Source: an uncultured Porphyromonadaceae bacterium (GTDB taxonomy: Bacteria; Bacteroidota; Bacteroidia; Bacteroidales; Muribaculaceae). Taken from it: a stretch of 64,000 bases of DNA. Position numbers and translations under genes: made by a program. Below the pieces are notes generated by a model. That model made no database searches. It worked only from the letters and a program-made list of their open reading frames with translations, and was not told the DNA's origin. Shown in pieces: positions 35,634 to 43,579 of the stretch (positions are counted from its first letter, which is position 1; every line of letters starts with the position of its first letter). The DNA is taken from contig CANEHE010000002.1 in NCBI GenBank assembly GCA_947427285.1, forward strand, positions 1 to 64,000. The letters run 5' to 3'.

Positions 35634-36533
35634 TCAGTCGATATATCGTCTTGTGATGTCTCCGAAAGAATCAATTCGCCGGTCACGCAGAAACGGCCAC
35701 CATTGTCTTACATTCTCCGAACGCGATGTGTCTACCATTACACATGCTTCTTCCGATCTGTTTTCAGGAGCTATGAAAAGTATCTCCCCCTGGGGGCCCG
35801 CCACAAAGCTTGAGCCCCAGAAATCAATGCCGGAAGTCTGGCCGGAAGGATCTTCCTCAAATCCACATCTGTTGACAGAGATAACCGGTATGCCGTTCGC
35901 TACTGCATGTCCGCGCTGCACGGTGATCCAGGCATCTCGTTGTCGTTCCTTTTCATCGGCTGTGTCATCTGGATTCCATCCTATGGCTGTGGGATATATA
36001 AGGAGTTCCGCCCCCTTCATGGCCATCAGTCGGGCTGCCTCCGGATACCATTGGTCCCAACATACAAGTACACCGATCCGTCCAAGAGAGGTGTCAATAG
36101 GATTAAATCCCAGATCTCCGGGAGCAAAATAGAACTTTTCATAAAATCCCGGATCATCCGGAATGTGCATCTTCCGGTATTTGCCAGCAATATTTCCATC
36201 GATATCGAATACTACCGCAGTATTATGATAAAGTCCAGGAGCACGACGTTCGAAAGCACTGGTGACGAGCACAACACCATTGTCAGCTGCCGCGGCCGCA
36301 TACATATCGGTAAATTCACCAGGGATCTCACTGGCCAGACTGAAATTATCCACATTCTCTGTCTGGCAGAAATACAGGGAATCGTGAAGTTCTGACAATA
36401 CGATGAGTCTTGCTCCTTCTGCTGCAAGATTGGCTATTGCAGAAAGATTGCGGGCCTGATTTGTTTCCACATCGGAGAGGAAAGAGTGCTGTACTACTCC
36501 TATTTTCAGATTTTTGACTCGTTCGGATCTCAT
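35634..36533 (-). CDS. aguB: N-carbamoylputrescine amidase
   Basis: A 299-residue member of the carbon-nitrogen hydrolase (nitrilase) superfamily. The catalytic triad is Glu48 (LSELHDSLYF), Lys121 (YRKMHIPDDPGFYEKFYF) and Cys158 (GVLVCWDQWYPEAARLMA). The sequence around these matches N-carbamoylputrescine amidases closely. It releases putrescine, CO2 and ammonia from N-carbamoylputrescine. It starts 8 bases after the agmatine deiminase gene, which supplies its substrate, and the pair completes the agmatine route to putrescine. Confidence 0.93.
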   Translation of the reverse strand: MRSERVKNLKIGVVQHSFLSDVETNQARNLSAIANLAAEGARLIVLSELHDSLYFCQTENVDNFSLASEIPGEFTDMYAAAAADNGVVLVTSAFERRAPGLYHNTAVVFDIDGNIAGKYRKMHIPDDPGFYEKFYFAPGDLGFNPIDTSLGRIGVLVCWDQWYPEAARLMAMKGAELLIYPTAIGWNPDDTADEKERQRDAWITVQRGHAVANGIPVISVNRCGFEEDPSGQTSGIDFWGSSFVAGPQGEILFIAPENRSEEACVMVDTSRSENVRQWWPFLRDRRIDSFGDITRRYID

Positions 36534-36541
36534 AGATATTT

Positions 36542-37630
36542 TTACAATTCAAATATGTTTTGGTTAAGAGCACCTACGGGCAATTGCATTGTGGCGCAAT
36601 GAAGGGAGCCGTGTTGCCGCAGCAGTGTCCGGCAGTCCACTTCAATCACACGATGTTCCGGAAAAGCGATCCGCATAGTATTGACTGCCAATCTATCGTT
36701 AAGAGGATCTCCATACGTGGGCATAAGTATATGCTCATTAACAATCAGGTAATTGGCATACGTGGCAGGAAGTCTTGAACCATCGACAGGATCAAAGACA
36801 GGAGAGGGGAGAGGAAGCTCCACAAGATTGAACGGTTTCCCCTCGGCGGTACGGAAAAGTTCAAGCTGTGCTCTCATTTTCAAAAGTGATTCGAACTGCG
36901 GATCATCGATGTCGCGGCAACCTGTGAAGATAATGGTGTCATCAGGTGCGAGACGGGCAAGGGTATCTATGTGGGAGTCTGTATCATCTCCTTCAAGTGC
37001 TCCGTAATCGAGCCAGAGTACATGTGTCGCGCCTAACTTTTCATATAGAATCTCGTTTATCTCATGCTTCGTCTTGCCTCCGTTACGGTTTGGCGACAAC
37101 AGACACCTTGAAGTTGTCATTACAGTCCCTGTTCCGTCGGACTCAATAGATCCGCCCTCAAGCACAAAATCGCGATGATTGCGATAAGCGGAACGTATGA
37201 GCACATTTCTTTCCGACAGCCCAAGATTAACCAGATTGTCTTTATCTGCAGGAAATTTCAGCCCCCATGCGTTAAAGCCGAAATCCAGACACCGTAACTC
37301 ACCGTGATTCTCAATGTGGATAGGACCATAATCCCGGATCCATGTGTCATTGAAGTCAATTTCTGACAGGCATATCCGTTCATTATCAGCAATCTGCCGA
37401 CCCAATGCAAGACGTGCTTCGTCACGATCGCGACACAATACCACAACATATATGCCTGTAGAGAGTAGTGCCTCGATCAGCTTTTTGTATTGTAGTATAG
37501 CCTCCGAAAGAATATAGTTCCAATCGGTAGCCTCAAATGGCAATGCAATCAGAACTGCCTCCACAGGCTCCCACTCAGCAATAAATCTGCGGGTAGTGTA
37601 AGTTTTATCCATAACCAATCGGTTCGTCAT
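36542..37630 (-). CDS. aguA: Agmatine deiminase
   Basis: A 362-residue enzyme of the agmatine deiminase / Porphyromonas-type peptidylarginine deiminase family. It converts agmatine to N-carbamoylputrescine and ammonia. Landmarks are EWEPVEAVLIALP, NDTWIRDYGPIHI (about 93-105), FVLEGGSIESDGTGTVMTTSRCLLSPNRNG and the catalytic Cys at about 345 (HGSLHCATMQLPVG). The short length and the partner amidase gene favour agmatine over peptidyl-arginine as substrate; there is no signal peptide. The start codon overlaps the stop of the upstream 78-residue gene (ATGA). Confidence 0.93.
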   Translation of the reverse strand: MTNRLVMDKTYTTRRFIAEWEPVEAVLIALPFEATDWNYILSEAILQYKKLIEALLSTGIYVVVLCRDRDEARLALGRQIADNERICLSEIDFNDTWIRDYGPIHIENHGELRCLDFGFNAWGLKFPADKDNLVNLGLSERNVLIRSAYRNHRDFVLEGGSIESDGTGTVMTTSRCLLSPNRNGGKTKHEINEILYEKLGATHVLWLDYGALEGDDTDSHIDTLARLAPDDTIIFTGCRDIDDPQFESLLKMRAQLELFRTAEGKPFNLVELPLPSPVFDPVDGSRLPATYANYLIVNEHILMPTYGDPLNDRLAVNTMRIAFPEHRVIEVDCRTLLRQHGSLHCATMQLPVGALNQNIFEL

Positions 37631-37863
37631 TTCAGGTCAGGATCGTCAAGCACATCCCATCGGCTTTCCTCCTCCTCAATATATCGGTTGCAATATTCTA
37701 TATATCCCTTGCGTTCGGACAGTCCCTCGCGACGACACCAGTCACGATATTCAAGCCGAAGCATTTCGTCATCATATATAATGCGCTTAAATTCGCTCTC
37801 GGCAATATCGACAGAGCGATGCTGACAAATGAGCGATTGCATTAATTCCAAAAGATCGTTCAT
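37627..37863 (-). CDS. Small protein of unknown function at the head of the putrescine operon
   Basis: A 78-residue, acidic, probably helical protein with several Arg/Glu/Tyr-rich stretches (FKRIIYDDEMLRLEYRDWCRREGLSERKGYIEYCNRYIEEEESRWDVL). It has no signal peptide and no family I can name. Translational coupling to aguA (4-base overlap) shows that it is expressed. A role in polyamine metabolism is possible by position only. Confidence 0.7.
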   Translation of the reverse strand: MNDLLELMQSLICQHRSVDIAESEFKRIIYDDEMLRLEYRDWCRREGLSERKGYIEYCNRYIEEEESRWDVLDDPDLK

Positions 37864-37906
37864 AAGAATTTGAAAAGCGGATAAAACGCCTCTTGAAAAA
37901 TTTTTT

Positions 37907-37914
37907 CAAAAGTA
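37907..37914 (-). promoter_or_regulatory. -7 box of the putrescine operon
   Basis: TACTTTTG on the minus strand (37914-37907) fits TAnnTTTG; the -33 position carries CTTTT rather than a clean TTTG. The leader would be about 37 bases. Confidence 0.5.
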
Positions 37915-37982
37915 CAACAAAATTTCCATACGTAAAAGTTCCGGAACAAAAAACCTTTTATTCACAATAGGTAGAAAGTAAA

Positions 37983-38012
37983 ACAGGGAAGTGTCTCACG
38001 ACATCTCCCTGT
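37983..38012 (-). terminator. Terminator of the fimbrial operon
   Basis: ACAGGGA...TCCCTGT with an inner TGTC/GACA stem forms a hairpin 46 bases after the stop of the last fimbrial gene, followed on the minus strand by TTTTACTTT. Confidence 0.75.
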
Positions 38013-38058
38013 CTACATGAAGAAACTAATTATTTTATATGCTATTGCTAATTTCTGA

Positions 38059-41000
38059 TTATTTTCGGAATTTTCGCTTGAGTTTTGACGAACTCTTTCG
38101 TTTTGCTGAGCTTTTGCCCCGTACAGAAAGCGGAGTATCTCTTACACAACGTATGAAGCATCCACTGCAATAACTCTCCGATTTACCTGGGGCCCATGCA
38201 TCCTGATTATAAGTATTGTAATCGTAAGTCCAATAATTGAAATCCCATGCTGATGGAGTTGCGGAAGTCCTACACCAATAGATGGCACCGGGACTCTCAA
38301 ACAATCTCCAGAACAGTGGTCTTAAGTTCAATTCAGCTCCGGTAGGGTATTCTTCGCTTCGACCGGCATATCTAAGGGTTCCACCTGCATCATTGCTACC
38401 TGAGATCCCGCTGCCTTTTCTATGTCCATATCCAGAGGCCCCGATGGGAAAGAAGATCTGTGCGCCAGTTATCTCATTGTAAATAAAAACACCACGCATT
38501 CCTTTGTTTTGACCATTCCCTCCTGTAGGCTGGTCATAATAATATCCATAAGCATCCTGTACGGGAAACTGCACCTCACTTGAACCATCAGCATATAGTA
38601 CCCCGTATGCATATTGAATATTATCTTTGTTCCGGAGGGATGCAAAATCCGCTCCATCCGCCACACGTGCAGATATGTTGTCAATGGTGGCGTCTGTCCA
38701 TATATTTGCATTTATATCCGGAGAGATTTTACTCCATATTTTTTCTCCGTCACCGCTGGTTGTAGGATAAATCCAAAGATTCTTATTGGTTATATTTTGG
38801 CCAAAACGATAACCTTCCCGTCTGTTGTTCGGTGCGTTGATTGCATCTGACCAGTTTGCCCATCTGAACATCGATCCTTCCTCGACAGGACTTTCTGCAC
38901 GCGTTGTCTGGTTTCTCATATTGAATGAATACCAATATGGTGTTCCCGCCATAATTGATAGCGGAGCATAACCTTGTCGTACGAAAATGACATGTTCACA
39001 GGAAAAATTATGATACCGGATTCTTATCATCGCACATCTCACAGCATTCGGATCTGTCAGTGGTTTGTCAGGTTTATAGTTGAATTCGATTAAAGAACCC
39101 GTCTCACCATATATTCTATTTCCGATTTTTTCAGACTCCCCTGCTTCGCTCAATTCAACCCATGATGAATTTGGTCCGATAACCTCTGCATACCAGGGAC
39201 CTTCTGATACAAATGGGCTGAAATTTCCCTTGGCATCTTCAAGGATGGGAGGTGTCTGGCTTTGCAAATGAGTAAGAACCACATGAAAATTTTCGTCACT
39301 ATCATATTTACGCCATATACCCTTTGGATTAACAGTTCGACGTACCTGATAAACGGTCACAGTATCCTTATATTCCTCATATTTTTCACTTACCGGATTT
39401 TTCAGAGAAGCTTTTATCTCGACAGTGGCTTTGCGACAATATGCGTCAAACGGATTATTGCCGGTAAAGCCGGTAGTAGTTATCAATATCTTGGCACGCG
39501 TATACATTGGCATGAGCAATGTGACGCCAGGTTTGCCGTCATCATTGGCTAACACTTCGTATGTGCCATCTGTCGAGTCCGGATACTTTTGGATTTTTGT
39601 ATCATAATTTCTCCATCCCCGTTTTTTGTCATTATAATAATCCCGGTTTCCGGTACTGGCATTATTATATTTCCCACCATCTACGGTTTGAATATTAGTG
39701 ATATTTCCTGTATTCCGAAGAGAAAGAAAACCGTTCCACGGTTTTTCCGATGAAGGAGCTCCGGTATAATAGACCGTTGCCGGAGCATCTGTGGGAAACC
39801 AATCGTTGGTAAGGATTCTTGCCTGAATCTGTGAGTTAGGCTCAATCTCTCCGTTTACCTGTACAGGCATACCTATTGTCTCACCTATACCGATACTCTT
39901 GTCATATAGGTAGGATATATAGTAAGGATTTGGGGCATCAATCGACGGAGTAGGTATATAGTATTCGATATGCCAGTCTACATCGTTGGCATATTTATTA
40001 AAATGAAGAGTAACCTTATAGTGACAATTGCGCATCACGTCATAATTGTCATCTATATTCTGTCCCAGCATGAAGCGGTAGGTTATGGGCGCGTTACCCA
40101 TGTGTCCCGGAATATTGCTCACATAGTGGGCCTTTACTTCAATATACGTGCCGTTGGGCATTTTGTCTCGCCAGTCAGGATCATCAGGGTCATTGCTGTT
40201 CGGGCTGTCAATATCGCCATTATCGTCCGCATCCTGTTTTTTTGATTCACCTTTACCTTGCATATTCTCAAAGAAAAACAAGGCGTTGGCTTCATCAGAA
40301 TGATCACTTCCCTTGAAGCTATTCTGATACGTTCCTTTCATTATACGGTTTTTCCAATCAGGTCCGAATGCGGATTTCGGAGGTCCGTCTGGATATGTCT
40401 CACGGTCATAATAATATTCCGTCTCCCCCTCTTCATAGACATCCGCAGCGGAATTTGCCTTGGAATTCTTTCCCAAATATGCAGTCTTGTTTACATTGTG
40501 GACAGTGACACTTTTCAGATAGATATATACATTGTCAAGCAAGTCGCGTCCGTCATAAGCGACCGTCACTTTGGAAGCGGCTCGACGCACCCAGGCATAA
40601 AGAGTGGTATTGGGTGCCTTTATGGCTATCGACGGAGCTGCAAAACTGTCATAATTCACATTCCCGTTGCGTTCGCTGGAGTCAAAAAAGCCAAGCATCT
40701 GGTTGTTGGCAAGTATATCCCCCGGATTCCATGTAAGCTGGATATTCAGAAGATCATCGATGTTGGCCACATCCTGAAGTTTGGATGCACTGACATTGGC
40801 CACAGCATACATCTTGTAGCGACCGTAGTGCAAGGGTACAGGAAGCGTGAATCTGACACGCATTGTCGGGTCTTCAGTTGTCCCTTTATTGTCGGGGCGG
40901 CCGGAATTGTTTTCCGTAGTCCAGTTCCCTTTCGGAATCGGATAATGCGCTATCAGCTCGCCATTAGGTTTGAATATGAAGACGTCAAGAGTATTAATGA

Positions 41001-41202
41001 TACCAAGAGTGTCACCCGGGCTACGGGTATTGCCGAGATCAGTGCCTGAAAAATTCTGGAACACTGCCTCCGCGCTTATTATAGACTCTCCGTCTCCGAA
41101 CTCATCCTCGGGACGTAGCAGTTCGTCAACGCATCCGGATAGTCCGAATACGAGAGTCAGCAACATGAATATCGGGATAATTCTTGTTTTCATAGAAGTC
41201 AT
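38059..41202 (-). CDS. DUF4906-type large fimbrial protein (putative tip adhesin), lipoprotein
   Basis: About 1047 residues from ATG 41202 (the frame also offers GTG 41217 and ATG 41193). A lipobox LTLVFGLSGC ends the signal peptide. The N-terminal region (SAEAVFQNFSG...LGIINTLDVFIFKPNGELIAHYPI) is fimbrillin-like, and the large size with an aromatic C-terminal domain (PLFWRLFESPGAIYWCRTSATPSAWDFNYW) fits the DUF4906 proteins at the ends of Bacteroidales fimbrial operons. They are thought to be tip or accessory subunits. The last 20 residues are strikingly basic, rich in Lys, Arg and Ser. It follows the previous gene almost without a gap and is the last gene of the operon. Confidence 0.8.
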   Translation of the reverse strand: MTSMKTRIIPIFMLLTLVFGLSGCVDELLRPEDEFGDGESIISAEAVFQNFSGTDLGNTRSPGDTLGIINTLDVFIFKPNGELIAHYPIPKGNWTTENNSGRPDNKGTTEDPTMRVRFTLPVPLHYGRYKMYAVANVSASKLQDVANIDDLLNIQLTWNPGDILANNQMLGFFDSSERNGNVNYDSFAAPSIAIKAPNTTLYAWVRRAASKVTVAYDGRDLLDNVYIYLKSVTVHNVNKTAYLGKNSKANSAADVYEEGETEYYYDRETYPDGPPKSAFGPDWKNRIMKGTYQNSFKGSDHSDEANALFFFENMQGKGESKKQDADDNGDIDSPNSNDPDDPDWRDKMPNGTYIEVKAHYVSNIPGHMGNAPITYRFMLGQNIDDNYDVMRNCHYKVTLHFNKYANDVDWHIEYYIPTPSIDAPNPYYISYLYDKSIGIGETIGMPVQVNGEIEPNSQIQARILTNDWFPTDAPATVYYTGAPSSEKPWNGFLSLRNTGNITNIQTVDGGKYNNASTGNRDYYNDKKRGWRNYDTKIQKYPDSTDGTYEVLANDDGKPGVTLLMPMYTRAKILITTTGFTGNNPFDAYCRKATVEIKASLKNPVSEKYEEYKDTVTVYQVRRTVNPKGIWRKYDSDENFHVVLTHLQSQTPPILEDAKGNFSPFVSEGPWYAEVIGPNSSWVELSEAGESEKIGNRIYGETGSLIEFNYKPDKPLTDPNAVRCAMIRIRYHNFSCEHVIFVRQGYAPLSIMAGTPYWYSFNMRNQTTRAESPVEEGSMFRWANWSDAINAPNNRREGYRFGQNITNKNLWIYPTTSGDGEKIWSKISPDINANIWTDATIDNISARVADGADFASLRNKDNIQYAYGVLYADGSSEVQFPVQDAYGYYYDQPTGGNGQNKGMRGVFIYNEITGAQIFFPIGASGYGHRKGSGISGSNDAGGTLRYAGRSEEYPTGAELNLRPLFWRLFESPGAIYWCRTSATPSAWDFNYWTYDYNTYNQDAWAPGKSESYCSGCFIRCVRDTPLSVRGKSSAKRKSSSKLKRKFRK

Positions 41203-41213
41203 GAATTCTTTTT

Positions 41214-42368
41214 TCACAGTCCGAAAACGGGATCAAGTTTTACGGAAAGATAGGGGAGGACGGTGACAGCCATATCGATGGATTGCGACTTCGTTACCGT
41301 TATCGCCACTTTCACATGTGTGTTACGTGGCAAGGATGGAAGATTCGGCAGTTTCGCGACTCCAACGAAATCCGGATGGTCGGCAGTTCCTCCATCGAAA
41401 TTTACAGAAACCACGTAACCGGAAGTATCGTTTGATTCCGGAAGATATACGTATGGAGTAAAGGCAAAAGTCTGACCGGCTTTCAACGGAAGGGTAGTGG
41501 TCGTTGGAATCTTGAATGTAAACGGATTCAAAACCGTGTCAGAAGGAGTGTCATAATCGGTTATAAACCGACCGTTATAGGTGTAATCCGTCGGTTCATA
41601 TTTCGTTGGTTTATAGACGGTGTTGTGCGGAAGAAGATACTCGCGGTCTGACATTCCCGTCACGCTTACCGAACTTATATAGAGAGGAGAGGGCCCGAGA
41701 TCGGTAACACCTTTGAGTTCAAACGAGAATTTGACAGCAGCACGAGTTACAAACATGGAAGCCTGTTGGTACAGATCAGCCTGAGTCTCAGGAACCTTTA
41801 TATCCATGTCGAAAACCTCACTCATTGGGATATAGGTCTTTTGTGCTCCTGAATTATCGTAAAGCCATCCCTGTGAATTAGTATTAAGGATGATACCATT
41901 TGCCTCTTCTGTAGGGAAATACGATTCCTGTCGTATTGCAGTGAAGTCGTATGGTACAGCCTCTTCATTGGCGAAAAGATATACTTTCTTTGCCTCACCA
42001 GCCTTGACAATAAATGTCAAATCATCAGGTGCCTGTGGGAGACCGGTTTCTGTAATATTCAGAAATCTATTGTATTCTACCTCACCATTCGGGCGGACTA
42101 TGATCACACGAAGCGTTTTCATCTTCTCATATTCCGTAGCCGGAAGTTCAAATCCGATGGAATCATTCTCCTCAAATACGGGATATGCTTCTGCAACCTT
42201 TGTAGGTGATGGGAGCATATCGTCGAGTGCACGTACCTGCAGGGTCAGATAGACAGAGCCTTCTGGCAATACGGGATCAGGGCCGTCGGGACCATGATGG
42301 GCACATCCGCCTGCCATCAGGCCTCCGAGAGTCAGCACCGTTCCATATATCACTTGTTTAAGATTCAT
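41214..42368 (-). CDS. Minor fimbrial subunit of Mfa/Fim type, lipoprotein
   Basis: A 384-residue exported lipoprotein (lipobox LGGLMAGGC, Cys22). The N-terminal half resembles fimbrillin or accessory fimbrial subunits: SVYLTLQVRALDD...YEKMKTLRVIIVRPNGEVEYNRFLNI, then VKAGEAKKVYLFANEEAVP. The second half is a beta-rich domain (FTPYVYLPESNDTSGYVVSVNF...NTHVKVAITVTKSQSIDMAVTVLPY). Its exact role (tip-complex or anchor-associated subunit) is not clear. It is the fifth gene of the operon; the next start lies within a few bases of its stop. Confidence 0.75.
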   Translation of the reverse strand: MNLKQVIYGTVLTLGGLMAGGCAHHGPDGPDPVLPEGSVYLTLQVRALDDMLPSPTKVAEAYPVFEENDSIGFELPATEYEKMKTLRVIIVRPNGEVEYNRFLNITETGLPQAPDDLTFIVKAGEAKKVYLFANEEAVPYDFTAIRQESYFPTEEANGIILNTNSQGWLYDNSGAQKTYIPMSEVFDMDIKVPETQADLYQQASMFVTRAAVKFSFELKGVTDLGPSPLYISSVSVTGMSDREYLLPHNTVYKPTKYEPTDYTYNGRFITDYDTPSDTVLNPFTFKIPTTTTLPLKAGQTFAFTPYVYLPESNDTSGYVVSVNFDGGTADHPDFVGVAKLPNLPSLPRNTHVKVAITVTKSQSIDMAVTVLPYLSVKLDPVFGL

Positions 42369-42417
42369 GTCGTATGTCTGTTGTCGGAATAATGGTCTTT
42401 GGATTGTCAGGTAGGAT

Positions 42418-43440
42418 TCAGAACTCGATATTATTAATCCTTACCGGATGATCATTTATTATTATGGAGACTTTTACCCATCGGTAGTCCGAGTCGAGAA
42501 AGAAAATCATATTCCATGTATTTTCCCGGTCAAGGTATTCCTGAGGTTCTATCTCATCCTTATATTCATTGCGGAAAGCGAGCAAATAGCGAATAAGAGG
42601 TATACTCATCACAGTGCGTCCCTCATCAACAGTCTTTATGGTCAAGGTGACATTGTCATCATCCATGAAACGTGAAAGCCCAAACTGTGCGAAAGCGGCG
42701 ATGGTCTCAGTGCCATATTGGTTCAGTCCCATATTCAGTTCTCCTCGATCGTAAGGATGGAATGCAGTAGTACCCACCGGGATTATATCATTCCTGTAGT
42801 TGAAAAGCGTGTTGTCTGCCTCAACAGTGTAAGCAAACGCCTTGTCCTCCACCGGATCACCGTTTATCTGCTGAAGAATCACCCGTACCTCATTGGTGTC
42901 ACGCATCATCTTTACCGTGCCATCGGTATAGTCGAGAGCATCCTCGTCTATGATGAGACTCAGACGGCCATAGAAAAGTTTATGCAGAGGAGTACCGATC
43001 GGAGCCGTAATGGATGATGCGTTCATCTGCACCTCAAGATTCTCCAGTCTGTCAGGAATATCGGCCTTTGTTCCTCCTTCGGTAAAATGGAACGAACTTT
43101 CAGGACAATCCATTCCTCCGTATGCGACGAAAGTGTATTCCCCGGCTGGAAGGTCTATTGTCATGCGATAATCCTCGGCGCTTATCTCGGGAGCCGATGC
43201 TGTCCGTGACGCCACAAAGTTGCCATTGGTGTCGTAGATCAGAAGCGTCAGGCAATCCACCTGTGAGGGGAATGCATTGGCATATTCCATATTATAGTCA
43301 TAGACAAATCTCAGGCGTGCCCCCTGATTACATTCCGGGAGGTCTTCGTTGATCATGCCGCACGATGAGAGTCCCGCAACAGTGGCAATAGCCAGTGCTG
43401 TCCTGAGACCGCGCAGTATGTATGTACCCTTCAATATCAT
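42418..43440 (-). CDS. FimB/Mfa2-family fimbrial anchor protein
   Basis: A 340-residue lipoprotein (lipobox VAGLSSC). The body matches the FimB/Mfa2 family: ARLRFVYDYNMEYANAFPSQVDCLTLLIYDTNGNFV, YRMTIDLPAGEYTFVAYGG and KLFYGRLSLIIDED. In Porphyromonas gingivalis Mfa2 ends and anchors the Mfa1 fimbria. The gene lies right after the major subunit, as expected, separated by 139 bases that hold a hairpin. The last residues (VRINNIEF) almost repeat the end of the major subunit. Confidence 0.88.
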   Translation of the reverse strand: MILKGTYILRGLRTALAIATVAGLSSCGMINEDLPECNQGARLRFVYDYNMEYANAFPSQVDCLTLLIYDTNGNFVASRTASAPEISAEDYRMTIDLPAGEYTFVAYGGMDCPESSFHFTEGGTKADIPDRLENLEVQMNASSITAPIGTPLHKLFYGRLSLIIDEDALDYTDGTVKMMRDTNEVRVILQQINGDPVEDKAFAYTVEADNTLFNYRNDIIPVGTTAFHPYDRGELNMGLNQYGTETIAAFAQFGLSRFMDDDNVTLTIKTVDEGRTVMSIPLIRYLLAFRNEYKDEIEPQEYLDRENTWNMIFFLDSDYRWVKVSIIINDHPVRINNIEF

Positions 43441-43495
43441 ATCTTACGTTATGATTCAATGACTGAGACACGAGGTCTCCTATCTGTTTCTTGTA

Positions 43496-43523
43496 CCCTG
43501 CGTCCGGTTCAAGGGGCGCAGGG
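43496..43523 (-). other. Intercistronic hairpin between the major fimbrillin and Mfa2 genes
   Basis: CCCTGCG and CGCAGGG form a 7-bp GC-rich stem with a 14-base loop, 56 bases after the fimbrillin stop. No T run follows on the minus strand. It may protect or partly end the transcript so that the major subunit mRNA exceeds that of the minor subunits. Confidence 0.5.
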
Positions 43524-43579
43524 TTAGTTTTAAGTATAAAGTACAGAGTATTAAGTACTGAGAGTTGAGATTCTTTTTA

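Noticed and set aside
40258-41049. Plus-strand open frame of 263 codons
   Set aside because: It is antisense to the DUF4906-type fimbrial gene, has no family resemblance and lacks a promoter.
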